Notes: generated from the sequence alone by a model not told the origin. Shown: positions 17,285 through 27,080, numbered from the stretch's first letter. The stretch is 64,000 bases of DNA from Candidatus Opimibacter iunctus (GCA_016716665.1 JADJVH010000002.1:124001-188000), one strand, 5' to 3'. Translations and numbers: made by a program.

Positions 17285-19303
17285 TTAGTATCGTATGTTG
17301 ATTTGCTTGATTGAATCTCCCATCTCTATACGGTGGACGATGTCCATACCCGAAGAGACCTTGCCGATGATTGTATATTTACCATCAAGGTGTGGTGTAG
17401 GGGAATGTGTGATAAAGAACTGCGGGCCTTCAGTATGCAATCCGGCAGAAGCCAGGCCTACATAGCCTTCGTCGTCATAATAGGTTTCAGCGACTTCAGA
17501 ACGTAATGTAAAATCAAGTCCGCCAAATCCATCGCCGCGAGGACATCCGGTCTGGATGACAAAATTGGGTACTACCCGGTGGAACGCCTTTCCATTGTAA
17601 TATCCTTGACCAGCGAGTTGTACAAAACTGCCGACAGAGGCAGGTGCACGATCGGGAAATAATTTAATGATGATATCTCCCTTAGTCGTGGTGATCACAA
17701 CAGTACTGCCAGGCTTCAATTGATCAAGGGTCTTCCAGTCTATGGATTTATATTTTTTCTGATCATCCGGAATAGCCGGTGAATCCATACCATATTCCTT
17801 AAGGGCCTTCGCAACCTCAAGGTAAGTCTCCATTTCATTGGGGAGCTTCAGTCCGGCAAGTGCCTTATTCAATTCTGTCCTGCGCTCCTTAAAGATCTCT
17901 TTCATCCCTGTCTTTGGATCAGTGATCGCTCCGGCAATCAATGCTATGATCCCGGCATCCCCGGATTTCATCGCATTGACCAGGTAACCGCCAATCTGTG
18001 ATTTAATCAGGTAGCCTTCTCCTGCAAAATAGGCGTCAAAATTTTTATCCCTGCAGGCATCGATAAGGCTAGTGACAGCTTGTGTCCTCACCTGGATAGA
18101 TTGATCCGGCTGGGTATACTTTGGAATCGATTCAAAGTTTCGCAGCTCACTGGCCCATGCCTTCAGCCACGCTGCTTTTTCATACGGATTCTTTGCTGCA
18201 TTGAGCGAGGCAAGTATTTCATTTTGCAGTGCGGTCTTTACGCTGCTAAACATGGAAGTGGTATTCTTATTGGCTGCTTCCGCAAGCCTGGTCTTAGCCT
18301 GCCAGGCCTTACAGTCTTTCATCGCGGCCTTGTATTTGGCTGCATCTTTTTCCTGGCCCCGATTGACAAAATAATCTGCAGCCACTTCCGCTACATTGGG
18401 ATTGGCATCTGCTGTTGAGGTGAGGAGGACCATATGGATGTCCTTGTAATCAAATGCCTGTAATGCCCGTATGATCGAGCATTTCACCCTGTAGTCAGAT
18501 TCAGTCTGCAGTGAAAGCGCCAGTTCTTTGAGTGCATCAGGAGATTTTACTTTACCCAATGCAGAAGCGATGCAGATACGGAGGTAGGGGTTGCTCTCCC
18601 CATGCCAACTCGCGATGAGTTGGTCAGCATGCATGCTGAGGTCAAGGCCCTTTGCACGATGGAGATAGTTGGCAGCAATGATCCGTACCTGAAGGGGAAT
18701 AGCTGCATCAGCAAGGTAGCGCATCATCGTGGCCGTGCCTTCAGGGTCTACCATGTCCCTTAAGGCATACCGGTAGATTCCCCTGACCTGTCCAAGTAAA
18801 AGCAATGTATCAATAGACTGATATGTTGTGATCGTGCTCAGTGCGCGGAGAAACTGTGCATCCCCGATTTTGCCCATAGCCTCCAGGATCATACTGTTGG
18901 CTTTCTCGTACAGGCGTGCACTGTCTCTGCCATCAAATGCTGCAGTCAAAGGGGCTTCGGCATTGGTCAATCCTAATTGTCCGACCGCAAAGGCTGCCAT
19001 CCTTCTCACCTCACCATTCTCATCTGTCAGCAGGGGCAACAATGCCGGAAGTGCTGAAGTATCCTGGAATGAAGCAAAAGCGCGGGCAGCAGCATACCGA
19101 ATCGAAGGATCCTCACTGGTTAACAATAACAACAGGCTGTCTTTTTCTTGGCCATTTTGCAGGTCAAATACCTGCCTGATCTTAGGTTGAGCCGAACTGA
19201 TGTCAAAAGGGATCTTCTGTTTCTCTTCTACAGGGACACATGCGGCAAGCAGGAGCAGGATGCCAATACACAGTGGCAATATTCCATTAAGCCTGGTCTT
19301 CAT
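17285..19303 (-). CDS. Lipoprotein with HEAT repeats and C-terminal cyclophilin domain
   Basis: A 672-residue lipoprotein: the signal peptide ends LLLLAAC (lipobox), so the anchor Cys is near residue 22. I moved the start to the ATG at 19303, where the signal sequence begins. Residues ~45-300 are HEAT/PBS-type repeats (RYAARAFASFQDTSALPALLPLL, EVRRMAAFAVGQLG), a protein-binding scaffold. The last ~170 residues are a cyclophilin-type peptidyl-prolyl isomerase (KLFPDRAPASVGSFVQLA, GKAFHRVVPNFVIQTG, PQFFITHSPTPHLDGKYTIIGKV). It probably helps fold periplasmic or outer-membrane proteins. The substitutions of the usual active-site Trp to His (HLDG) is typical of bacterial forms. Confidence 0.9.
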   Translation of the reverse strand: MKTRLNGILPLCIGILLLLAACVPVEEKQKIPFDISSAQPKIRQVFDLQNGQEKDSLLLLLTSEDPSIRYAAARAFASFQDTSALPALLPLLTDENGEVRRMAAFAVGQLGLTNAEAPLTAAFDGRDSARLYEKANSMILEAMGKIGDAQFLRALSTITTYQSIDTLLLLGQVRGIYRYALRDMVDPEGTATMMRYLADAAIPLQVRIIAANYLHRAKGLDLSMHADQLIASWHGESNPYLRICIASALGKVKSPDALKELALSLQTESDYRVKCSIIRALQAFDYKDIHMVLLTSTADANPNVAEVAADYFVNRGQEKDAAKYKAAMKDCKAWQAKTRLAEAANKNTTSMFSSVKTALQNEILASLNAAKNPYEKAAWLKAWASELRNFESIPKYTQPDQSIQVRTQAVTSLIDACRDKNFDAYFAGEGYLIKSQIGGYLVNAMKSGDAGIIALIAGAITDPKTGMKEIFKERRTELNKALAGLKLPNEMETYLEVAKALKEYGMDSPAIPDDQKKYKSIDWKTLDQLKPGSTVVITTTKGDIIIKLFPDRAPASVGSFVQLAGQGYYNGKAFHRVVPNFVIQTGCPRGDGFGGLDFTLRSEVAETYYDDEGYVGLASAGLHTEGPQFFITHSPTPHLDGKYTIIGKVSSGMDIVHRIEMGDSIKQINIRY

Positions 19304-19368
19304 GTAGCGTTCGTTTTGCACGGTTACTATTTTGATTTTATTGAGCGGTTACACCGGGATAAAGATCA

Positions 19369-21897
19369 CTATTCATTTTCGTTAAATTCCTCCTGGAAGG
19401 TTTCTTCCGGGTTAAATTGTTCCAGTGTATTGTCCTTTCGTATCGCATTATACTTGGCGCAATCGGTCTCAATGTCAAGCCCACCTTCCGGTACTGCAAA
19501 TTTTGTGGTGGCATCATAGTCCACCTCAGGTGCATTTTCAAGCCTTCTCAGGAATGCCTTGAAAAACGGCTTTGCCATCACACTTCCTTGCCCGTCGGCC
19601 AGGGTATTAAACCTGATCCATTGATCTTCGCCACCTACCCAGGTGCCTACCACAAGTGATGGCGTGATGCCAATAAACCAACCATCCTTGTAATCATTAG
19701 TCGTACCGGTTTTACCACCAACCTGACTCTTGTAGTCTCCAAAGCCAACAGCAGTATATTTCAACATATCTACCATCACTGCATTGGCCTTTGGTGGCAG
19801 CGCTACCTGCTCCTCTTTAACTGCCCGGTATATCACTCTTCCGTTTTCATCTTCAATAGAGGAGACGAAATAAGGTTTTACAAAAACCCCATTGTTAGCA
19901 AATGTGCAATATGCCCCGGTCATCTCCATGACACTCAGGTCAGCAGAGCCAAGACAAATGGACGGCTGGTTGGGTACACGGTATTCGCCATCCGGCCTGC
20001 GCATAGAGCTATCGATTCCCATATTGTTGATCAGTCCTCTCACGACATTGGCATTGCCCAGTTGCTGCATGAGAAAGACGGAGATTGTATTTCTTGAATC
20101 CTTGAGTCCTTCAAACAGTGTGTACGTTCTGTGCGTGTATTTGCCGTCGGCATTTTGCGGGGTCCATGGCTTGAGTACGCCAAAGCTTCCATCGCCTGGT
20201 CCAATGGTGTAAGGTTGATCCATCACCGGAAAACATGGAGATATACCCTGCAGCGTGATCGCCGTAGCATACACAAATGGCTTGAAGGTAGACCCAACCT
20301 GGCGGCTGCTACCGATGTGGTCAAACTGAAAATATTTGTTGTTGATGCCACCGACCCAGGTCTTGATCTCACCTGTCTTAGGATCGATAGCAAGTATTCC
20401 GGTCTGCATAAACTTCCTGTGATACTTGATGGAATCCAGCGGAGACATAGTGACTTTCTTTTCTCCGGCTGTCCCGTAGTCAAAGACCATCATCTCTACA
20501 GGGGTATTCATTTCTTTGTTGATGTCCTTTTGGAAAAGGTTCCAGGTAGTGGAGAGTTCATCCCAATATTCGCCTGCGATGACAGCTTTATACTTCTTGC
20601 CTTTCTCGGAGGTGATTGACTTGCCTGAAACGAGACGTGCTATCCGTCCTGCCTTGGCCGCTTCCTGGATCAGGTTTTCAATATCCCAGTCACTCAATGC
20701 AATCTCATGCTTTTCATTGATCTTATCGAGCAATGCACTGAGGCGTTCATCATGCATGGCCTGGTATCTGCCGGTCTGGCGAACCATACTGAGCAGGGAT
20801 TCTTTCCTTATTTTTTTCTGTGCATCATCAGCGTGATACGTCCAAGGATCCATATTCTTCCATACCGTGTTAAACCGTTCCTGCACCTTGGCCATGTGTT
20901 TCCACATTTCCTCTTCAGCCATGACCTGCATATCAAGATCGATGGTCGTATATACTTTCAGGCCATCTTTATAGATATTGTATTTCTCGCCATTAGGCTT
21001 ACGATATTCCTTTTGGTCAAAGAGGTCCTTGAGCCAGTTGGCAAGTTCTGCCCTGAAATACGGAGCAGGCCCGGTGACGTGACTTTGCTTGGCAAACCTG
21101 GTGATATCCAGTGGGAGGACCTTGAGTGAATCATATTGGTCCCTGGTGATGAATCCTTGCTTGCGCATCTGGTTGAGGACGATCATACGCCTGTGCTCTA
21201 CAGTATCAGGTCGGCGGACCGGATTGAACAATGCAGGGTTTTTCAACATACCGATGAGGGTGGCGGCTTCTTCGATCTTGAGGTCCTTTTGATTTTTACC
21301 AAAATAGATTTCTGATGCTGCACTGATGCCATAAGCCCCATAGATAAAATTGAATTTATTGAGGTACATGGCCAGGATCTCCTGCTTTGTGTATTGTCTT
21401 TCGAGCTTTACTGCGGTGATCCATTCCTTAAATTTGGTGATCATGAGGGTCCAGCTCTTCCTGATCTTACCCATGCTCGTAAAATCAGGGCGGTCAAAGA
21501 GCAGTTTAGCCAATTGCTGGGTGATCGTGCTACCTCCACCTTTATTGCGGTTGAACGTGACTACACCAAGGAATACTCTTGACAAGGCCTGTATATCCAC
21601 TCCGGAATGCGAAAAAAAGCGGGCATCCTCCGTGGCGACCAGGGCATCGATGAGATAGGGATTGAGATGATCGTAATCGACAGGAAGGCGGTTTTGAGTA
21701 TAATACCTTCCGATCTCCCTGCTCTTGACATCAATCACCTGTGTGGCCAGTTCAAAGTCCGGGCTTTCTAATTGCTTGAAATCCGGTAAGCCCTGGAAGG
21801 AGAGGATCACAAAAAACAAAATGGAACAGATGACGAGGGCAAACGCCCCGATCCATAGTTTCTTGCTGTACCGCTCAAAAGTTGATGTGCTAGGCAT
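19369..21897 (-). CDS. mrcA: Class A penicillin-binding protein (PBP1A-type)
   Basis: An 842-residue bifunctional murein synthase. One N-terminal membrane anchor (residues ~13-35) is followed by a GT51 glycosyltransferase with EDARFFSHSGVD (catalytic Glu), GGSTITQQLAKLL, KEWITAVKLERQYTKQEILAMYLN and GAYGISAASEIYFGK. The transpeptidase has SxxK in GSTFKPFVYA, SxN-like SRNTISVF and KTGTTNDYKDGWF. It polymerises and cross-links peptidoglycan at the inner membrane. An insertion of about 150 residues lies between the two domains (residues ~330-480), as is common in Bacteroidota. It stands alone between aroB and the cyclophilin-HEAT gene. Confidence 0.95.
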   Translation of the reverse strand: MPSTSTFERYSKKLWIGAFALVICSILFFVILSFQGLPDFKQLESPDFELATQVIDVKSREIGRYYTQNRLPVDYDHLNPYLIDALVATEDARFFSHSGVDIQALSRVFLGVVTFNRNKGGGSTITQQLAKLLFDRPDFTSMGKIRKSWTLMITKFKEWITAVKLERQYTKQEILAMYLNKFNFIYGAYGISAASEIYFGKNQKDLKIEEAATLIGMLKNPALFNPVRRPDTVEHRRMIVLNQMRKQGFITRDQYDSLKVLPLDITRFAKQSHVTGPAPYFRAELANWLKDLFDQKEYRKPNGEKYNIYKDGLKVYTTIDLDMQVMAEEEMWKHMAKVQERFNTVWKNMDPWTYHADDAQKKIRKESLLSMVRQTGRYQAMHDERLSALLDKINEKHEIALSDWDIENLIQEAAKAGRIARLVSGKSITSEKGKKYKAVIAGEYWDELSTTWNLFQKDINKEMNTPVEMMVFDYGTAGEKKVTMSPLDSIKYHRKFMQTGILAIDPKTGEIKTWVGGINNKYFQFDHIGSSRQVGSTFKPFVYATAITLQGISPCFPVMDQPYTIGPGDGSFGVLKPWTPQNADGKYTHRTYTLFEGLKDSRNTISVFLMQQLGNANVVRGLINNMGIDSSMRRPDGEYRVPNQPSICLGSADLSVMEMTGAYCTFANNGVFVKPYFVSSIEDENGRVIYRAVKEEQVALPPKANAVMVDMLKYTAVGFGDYKSQVGGKTGTTNDYKDGWFIGITPSLVVGTWVGGEDQWIRFNTLADGQGSVMAKPFFKAFLRRLENAPEVDYDATTKFAVPEGGLDIETDCAKYNAIRKDNTLEQFNPEETFQEEFNENE

Positions 21898-21945
21898 ATT
21901 GTAAAATGATCAAACGAATTTATTGTCCCCTTTCAAACGAAATAG

Positions 21946-23010
21946 TCACCCCCTTACTTGTGTGCTCAGCCAATCAAGGCTTTCGGCCACCAGTCGGTCT
22001 TCAACGATGATGTCCCAGCTACACGAACCGATTTGGTCAGGAAGGCTATACCGGGTCACACCTTTAGATTTTTTCTTATCCCCAAGGAGCCAGGGTTGAA
22101 GATCTTTAAAGGATGGCAAAGTTACTTCGGAAGGGCTCAACAATCGCTCTATCAGCCCGATTATAGCGTGAAAATCTTCATTTCCCATCCGCCCTGTGAT
22201 CCGGGACAGTTTGGTTTCTGCCATCATGCCATAAGTGACGGCCTGTCCATGGCTCAGCGGCTGTGAAGTATGCAGAAAATGGCTTTCAAGTGCATGGCCT
22301 ATGGTATGTCCAAAATTGAGGGCCTTGCGAATGCCTTTCTCCAAGGGGTCGGCGGTAGTAATTTCCTGCTTTACAGGTGTGTTGAGCTCAATGATTTTCA
22401 ACCAGTCAATGGAGGTAGTGTCCGAATGCAATGTAAGCGTATCCCATAAGCCCCGGCTACCTACTACGGCATGTTTGACGACCTCTGCCAGTCCATCGAG
22501 CAGGTCTCTATGAGGTAATGTCCTCAGAAACACCGGGTCAATCCAGATAAAGGCGGGTACTTCAAAGCGGCCGATGTAATTTTTAAATCCTTCGTAATTG
22601 ACCCCGGTTTTACCTCCGATGGCCGCATCTGCCATAGCCAGGAGCGAGGTAGGAATGTGTCCAAAGCGGATGCCCCGTTGATAGCAGGATGCTGCGAAGC
22701 CCCCAAGGTCACAGATCATTCCTCCTCCTACATTGAGGACCAGGCTTGACCGGTCAGCTCCGGCTGCCACCAGCGCGGACCAGATGACTTCACAACTATC
22801 GATTGTTTTGTGCTGGTCTCCAGGACTGATCACGACTTTACCTCCGGAGATGTCAATCAGGTTTTCTAACAGCGGAAGACACTTGCTGGCGGTGTTATTG
22901 TCTGCGATCACGATGACATTTGATGGCGCAAGGGATTGAATGACATCATGTAAGCCATCCTGTGCACTACCCAGATAAAGATCACCCAGCGGTGATGCAA
23001 ATACATTCAT
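21946..23010 (-). CDS. aroB: 3-dehydroquinate synthase
   Basis: A 354-residue AroB, second step of the shikimate pathway (DAHP to 3-dehydroquinate; NAD and divalent metal). Motifs: GGGMICDLGGFAASCYQRGI, IPTSLLAMADAAIGGKTGVNYEGFKNYIG, the metal ligands in LAEVVKHAVVG, and LNFGHTIGHALE. I chose the ATG at 23010 because the conserved region begins there and because its ATGA overlaps the stop of the upstream ABM-like gene. The upstream in-frame extension (about 24 residues) belongs to that other gene. AroA is encoded divergently about 1.5 kb away, so two shikimate genes flank phoH. Confidence 0.95.
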   Translation of the reverse strand: MNVFASPLGDLYLGSAQDGLHDVIQSLAPSNVIVIADNNTASKCLPLLENLIDISGGKVVISPGDQHKTIDSCEVIWSALVAAGADRSSLVLNVGGGMICDLGGFAASCYQRGIRFGHIPTSLLAMADAAIGGKTGVNYEGFKNYIGRFEVPAFIWIDPVFLRTLPHRDLLDGLAEVVKHAVVGSRGLWDTLTLHSDTTSIDWLKIIELNTPVKQEITTADPLEKGIRKALNFGHTIGHALESHFLHTSQPLSHGQAVTYGMMAETKLSRITGRMGNEDFHAIIGLIERLLSPSEVTLPSFKDLQPWLLGDKKKSKGVTRYSLPDQIGSCSWDIIVEDRLVAESLDWLSTQVRG

Positions 23011-23306
23011 GATATCACTTCGATCGATGTCAGCGTCCAGGCCCGGGCTCTTCCGGAAAACAAGGGCTTGACGGCCGACCATGTTTTTTTAAATAAATCG
23101 GATGACCGGTACTGATCGAGGGAGGCTTCGTTGTCCCAAAGGCTTATCGTCCAGATACTTAGCTGTCCGTCAAGCTCGCTTCTCAGGATTTCGAGCCCCC
23201 TGCATCCAACCCGGGCCCGGATGTCCTTTTTGGCTTCTTCAAAGATATCCAAAAAGTGTCCTTCCCTGCCGGGCAATATTTCCATCTGTACTATCCGTTT
23301 GATCAT
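23007..23306 (-). CDS. Antibiotic-biosynthesis-monooxygenase (ABM)-like small protein
   Basis: A 99-residue alpha/beta-barrel (ferredoxin-like) protein. MIKRIVQMEILPGREGHFLDIFEE begins with the typical ABM strand, and ISLWDNEASLDQYRSSDLFKKTW is the usual second-half motif. Members are small dimers with monooxygenase or ligand-binding roles; without a conserved catalytic set I make no specific claim. The ATG at 23306 is preferred over an upstream start because homology-like sequence starts there. It overlaps aroB by four bases (ATGA), implying translational coupling. Confidence 0.75.
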   Translation of the reverse strand: MIKRIVQMEILPGREGHFLDIFEEAKKDIRARVGCRGLEILRSELDGQLSIWTISLWDNEASLDQYRSSDLFKKTWSAVKPLFSGRARAWTLTSIEVIS

Positions 23307-23398
23307 AAAGGCTTTTGCGCTTTGGTCGTCGCGATGCCCAAACATATTACAAAAAATTGTAAATTTATCAGCCAACACAGGTATCCGTAACTCCTTAA

Positions 23399-24466
23399 TT
23401 GTTAGATTTGACGAAATCAAAACCAAAAGATATCATCGGACAAACAGAATCAAAGACCAAAGACAAGATCTTGAGTGAGATTGTATTGACGGTAGAGGAT
23501 GTCGATCCTCTTGAATTATTTGGCCAGAACAATAGTAAACTCAACCTCTTCCGCAAAGCGTTTCCTGATGTAGTCGTCACCTCAAGGGGTGACCAGGTCA
23601 AACTGGTCGGGAAGAAGAAACATGCCCAAAGCGCAAAGGACAAGTTTGAAATGATGGTCCGCATCCTCAAGGACCAGAAGACCCTTTCGATGGACACCCT
23701 GGAAGATCTCCTTGCAGGTACGCATACCTTCGAACCTGAAGGGCCCTCTGACCCGGCCGTTTCAGACCATGTGATCCTCTATGGCCGGACTGGCAAGCCT
23801 ATCAAGGCAAAGACCAAGAACCAGAAGAAGATGGTTACAGCCTGTGATCTCAACGATGTAGTATTTGCTGTAGGTCCTGCAGGGACAGGTAAAACATATA
23901 CAGCTGTAGCACTTGCGGTGAGGGCATTGAAAAATGCGATGGTCAAGAAGATCATTCTCACACGACCTGCAGTTGAAGCCGGGGAAAATCTTGGATTCCT
24001 GCCGGGTGACCTTAAAGAAAAAATAGATCCATACCTGCGGCCATTATACGATGCACTTGATGACATGATCCAGATCGACAAGCTGAATTATTTTATGCAA
24101 AACCGGATCATTGAAGTAGCCCCGCTGGCCTATATGCGTGGACGGACATTGGACAATGCTTTTATCATCCTTGACGAAGCACAGAATGCGACAGAAGGCC
24201 AGATCAAGATGTTCCTTACACGTCTCGGCCCTTCGGCTAAATGCATAATCACCGGCGACTTGTCGCAGATCGATTTACCCAGGAGTGTACACTCAGGGTT
24301 TCGCAAAGCTATTGACCTGTTGGGTCACCTCGAAGGTATCGCTACGGTCAGGTTGAGCGCGGATGATGTCGTGCGTCATCGCCTGGGACGGGATATCATC
24401 ATCGCATTTGACAAGGATGCTGAGAAGAAAAGAATTGCTGAGCAGAAAAAAGGGGAGGAAGAATAA
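23399..24466 (+). CDS. phoH: PhoH-family ATPase (PhoH/KH-AAA type)
   Basis: A 355-residue cytoplasmic P-loop protein. An N-terminal KH-like part (VEDVDPLELFGQNNSKLNLFRKAFPDVVVTSRGDQVKLVG, given by position only: residues ~33-72) precedes the PhoH ATPase, with Walker A GPAGTGKT, the conserved TRPAVEAGENLGFLPGDL, Walker B FIILDEAQNAT and a TGDLSQIDLP sensor motif. PhoH-like proteins are linked to RNA metabolism and ribosome processing (often next to ybeY). The only start upstream of the conserved part is TTG (23399, or another TTG at 23408), so the exact N-terminus is uncertain. AroA follows after 6 bases, suggesting co-transcription. Confidence 0.93.
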   Translation: MLDLTKSKPKDIIGQTESKTKDKILSEIVLTVEDVDPLELFGQNNSKLNLFRKAFPDVVVTSRGDQVKLVGKKKHAQSAKDKFEMMVRILKDQKTLSMDTLEDLLAGTHTFEPEGPSDPAVSDHVILYGRTGKPIKAKTKNQKKMVTACDLNDVVFAVGPAGTGKTYTAVALAVRALKNAMVKKIILTRPAVEAGENLGFLPGDLKEKIDPYLRPLYDALDDMIQIDKLNYFMQNRIIEVAPLAYMRGRTLDNAFIILDEAQNATEGQIKMFLTRLGPSAKCIITGDLSQIDLPRSVHSGFRKAIDLLGHLEGIATVRLSADDVVRHRLGRDIIIAFDKDAEKKRIAEQKKGEEE

Positions 24467-24472
24467 ACAACT

Positions 24473-25732
24473 ATGCCAATCGTCAACCGATTATCGTTAC
24501 CTCAGCAGAAGCTGAGCGGAACGGTCGTACTGGAACCATCCAAGAGTATTTCAAACAGGGCCCTGGTCATCCGCTCCCTTTGTAAGGAGCCATTCGAAAT
24601 CCACCGGCTCAGCAGCAGTGATGATACGGATGCACTCATAGCGATGCTGGCCTCAACAGAGGAGGTATTGTATAGCGGCCATGCAGGCAGCAGTTACAGG
24701 TTTATGGTGGCGAGGGCTTGCCTCGGAGATCGTGAAGTCACGATCGATGCTTCTGAACAACTGCGCAGGAGGCCTATTGGTCCTCTGGTGAAAGCATTGC
24801 AGGCACTTGGCGCTGATATCACGTATCTTAACAAAGAAGGATTTCCCCCGCTAAAGGTCAAGCCGGTCAAAGGACTTGGAAAAAAAGTAAATGAAGTGAC
24901 CTTACAGGCGGGTATCAGTAGCCAGTACCTCACCGCATTGTTGCTGATCGCTCCGATGCTTCCCAAAGGACTCACTGTTCACCTGACGGGCGAGCCGGTC
25001 TCTGCATCTTATATCCAGATGACCCTGGCGATGATGGAGTACTTTGGTGTGCCGCATCAGTGGACAGACAATACGATCCGCGTCGAACATGGGGGCTACA
25101 AGGCCAGGGATTATTCAGTCGAAGGGGACTGGTCTTCTGCCTCCTATTTGTATTCTATGGCTGCCCTTGCAGAAAGTGCAGAGATCAGTATCGAAGGACT
25201 TAAGACAGATAGCATACAAGGAGATGTGGTGACTAAGGATATCTATGCGCAATTGGGCGTAGAAACCACCATTACTGAAAATGGAATCCACATTCAGAAA
25301 AAGGGAATCAAGGAAAAACTGAAAGAATTTAAATATGATTTTTCACGCTGTCCTGATATCGCACAGACAGTGATGGTTACCCTTGCCGGGCTTGGCATAA
25401 AAGGGGTATTGTCCGGACTACAGACCCTCCGCATCAAGGAGAGTGACCGCATCATGGCGATGTATACCGAGCTCGAAAGAGTGAAGACCAAGCTCCTCGT
25501 CAAGGAGGAGGCAGACAACCTGACCGTCATCGTCGTCGGCAAAGCCAAATGGAAAGACAGGGCGAAATTCAACACATACGAAGATCATCGCATGGCGATG
25601 GCATTTGTTCCGCTCGGGTGCATACATCCGGTCATCATCAAAGATCCTGATGTGGTCAGTAAATCCTATCCGGGATTCTGGAAAGACATCGAAAGTATCG
25701 GGATCAAGATTGAAAAGCAGAAGATCAAATAG
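24473..25732 (+). CDS. aroA: 3-phosphoshikimate 1-carboxyvinyltransferase (EPSP synthase)
   Basis: A 419-residue AroA, sixth step of the shikimate pathway (shikimate-3-phosphate plus PEP to EPSP). Motifs: LEPSKSISNRALVIRSL near the N-terminus, the GHAGSSYRFM loop (in place of the usual LGNAGTxxR), RRRPIGPLVKALQALGA, GISSQYLTALLLIAP, VEGDWSSASYLYSMAAL, RIKESDRIMAMYTELERV and the C-terminal TYEDHRMAMAFVPLG. It looks complete. The gene follows phoH closely. It is convergent with an OmpA-family gene across a short repeat-filled gap. Confidence 0.95.
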   Translation: MPIVNRLSLPQQKLSGTVVLEPSKSISNRALVIRSLCKEPFEIHRLSSSDDTDALIAMLASTEEVLYSGHAGSSYRFMVARACLGDREVTIDASEQLRRRPIGPLVKALQALGADITYLNKEGFPPLKVKPVKGLGKKVNEVTLQAGISSQYLTALLLIAPMLPKGLTVHLTGEPVSASYIQMTLAMMEYFGVPHQWTDNTIRVEHGGYKARDYSVEGDWSSASYLYSMAALAESAEISIEGLKTDSIQGDVVTKDIYAQLGVETTITENGIHIQKKGIKEKLKEFKYDFSRCPDIAQTVMVTLAGLGIKGVLSGLQTLRIKESDRIMAMYTELERVKTKLLVKEEADNLTVIVVGKAKWKDRAKFNTYEDHRMAMAFVPLGCIHPVIIKDPDVVSKSYPGFWKDIESIGIKIEKQKIK

Positions 25733-25850
25733 ACACGCAGATGCCAGACACGCAGATGCCAGACGCTAAAAACCTTATCAATATTCTGCAGCACACGATC
25801 ACAAATCACCGATCACCGATCACTGATCACTGATCACTGATCACTGATCA
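25733..25850. repeat. Convergent-junction repeats: 27-base unit and GATCAC(T/C) array
   Basis: Two types sit between aroA and the OmpA-family gene. First, CAGATGCCAGACACGCAGAT-type sequence; 25738-25764 is identical to 10497-10523 inside queG. Second, a 7-base-period array of GATCACC/GATCACT units from about 25797 to 25850 that runs into the stop codon of the OmpA gene. It may form alternative hairpins and serve as a bidirectional terminator; no T-tract is seen. Confidence 0.8.
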
Positions 25851-27080
25851 CGACAGTGAGAGGATCTTTATCTCCACCCGCTGATTTTTCAACCGCGCTT
25901 CCTTGTTGTATTTGTCATACGCGATGATCGGTTCAGACTTACCATACCCCTTGTACTGTAACCTTGAGGCCGGGACACCCTGAGCAACCAGGTATTCCTG
26001 CACTGACTTGGCCCGCTGGATGGACAGGCGCATGCAATAATCTTCAGGAGGAACAGTATTGGAATGACCACCTATTTCAATCACGGTCTGCGGATAAGCC
26101 TTCATATAATCCACAAATTCGTCTAGCACCTTATAGGAATCAGGATTCAGGTTGACAGAATCTGTATCAAAATACAGGTTCTCTAACCTGATTTTCTGTC
26201 CGACAAACAACTTGCCCGGATCAAGTTCTTTCAATAAGGTTGGGGTGAACGATTTTTGTCCTGAAGAGATCGTCCCTGACTTCAAAGTTGATCCTGAACC
26301 ACTGGATGATTTAGTGCCACTAGATGAACTGCTGCCTGAATTGGACACTATCTCTTTTTTGGCAGGTGGATCAGATACCTTAGCAATAAGATCCTGTGGT
26401 ATCAGGGGACAGGCGATAGGTACGATATCGGAGAGTCCATCTACCAATACATGGCCATTGTAGGCCTCAAGGATTGGTGTCTTGTAGAAGGCTTCTATAG
26501 TGATATACTTATGTGTCTTTTGAGGCTGGAAGGTAAATTGATATTTCTTCCAGTTTTCATTTGATATAGCAGGAGACTCGCCAAGGAGTTCTGCTTTGTC
26601 GCAGAAGGAGTTTCCTCCCCAGATGAGTAATACGGCGGGCCTGACAAAATTTTCAAGTTCGTTAGTACCCAGTTTCTGGGTCTTGGCGGTAGCGCTTTTG
26701 TATTCTGTAGACCTGGCCAGGAAGGCGGTAAAGGAATAGCAAACGCCGCCTTGAATAGGGATAGTTAACGCCTGTGAGAGCGATTCCCATGTATCGTTGG
26801 CCCTGGTCACCAGTCCAAGGTAGGTATTGCCATCATAGGCATTCATGGCTACAGCCCAGGCATTGTCTGCCACAGGATGAATATCGGGGGGACTTTCGGA
26901 AGGAAACTTGCTGAGTCCGCAATCAAGCCATCCCCTGACAGACGGTCCTGACGAAGAGCCTCTGTGTGGCATATCTTCGAAAGATGGATTTTGCAATCTG
27001 ATCGTTTCCTGCGCAAGGAGAGGAGCAGATGCACAGCCGGCTATAATGCCTAAAGCGAAGAGAAAACCCTTATAAACCAT
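25848..27080 (-). CDS. OmpA-family outer-membrane/periplasmic protein
   Basis: A 410-residue exported protein with a signal peptide ending LLAQ (residue ~24). The middle part (~25-240) is a beta-sandwich, carbohydrate-binding-like domain (LQNPSFEDMP...GWLDCG; VLVDGLSDI). A Ser/Gly/Lys-rich linker (NSGSSSSSGTKSSSGSGS) leads to a C-terminal OmpA domain (LYFDTDSVNLNPDSYKVLDEF, IEIGGHSNTVPPEDYCMRLSIQRAKSVQEYL, NQRVEIKIL) that binds peptidoglycan diaminopimelate. It probably ties the outer envelope to the cell wall. The stop codon lies inside a GATCAC repeat array. Upstream of the start there is an AT-rich gap without a clear promoter motif. Confidence 0.88.
   Translation of the reverse strand: MVYKGFLFALGIIAGCASAPLLAQETIRLQNPSFEDMPHRGSSSGPSVRGWLDCGLSKFPSESPPDIHPVADNAWAVAMNAYDGNTYLGLVTRANDTWESLSQALTIPIQGGVCYSFTAFLARSTEYKSATAKTQKLGTNELENFVRPAVLLIWGGNSFCDKAELLGESPAISNENWKKYQFTFQPQKTHKYITIEAFYKTPILEAYNGHVLVDGLSDIVPIACPLIPQDLIAKVSDPPAKKEIVSNSGSSSSSGTKSSSGSGSTLKSGTISSGQKSFTPTLLKELDPGKLFVGQKIRLENLYFDTDSVNLNPDSYKVLDEFVDYMKAYPQTVIEIGGHSNTVPPEDYCMRLSIQRAKSVQEYLVAQGVPASRLQYKGYGKSEPIIAYDKYNKEARLKNQRVEIKILSLS

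Noticed and set aside
25797..25850. CRISPR-like regular repeat
   Set aside because: The period is seven bases with no spacers and no cas genes nearby; a simple tandem array explains it.
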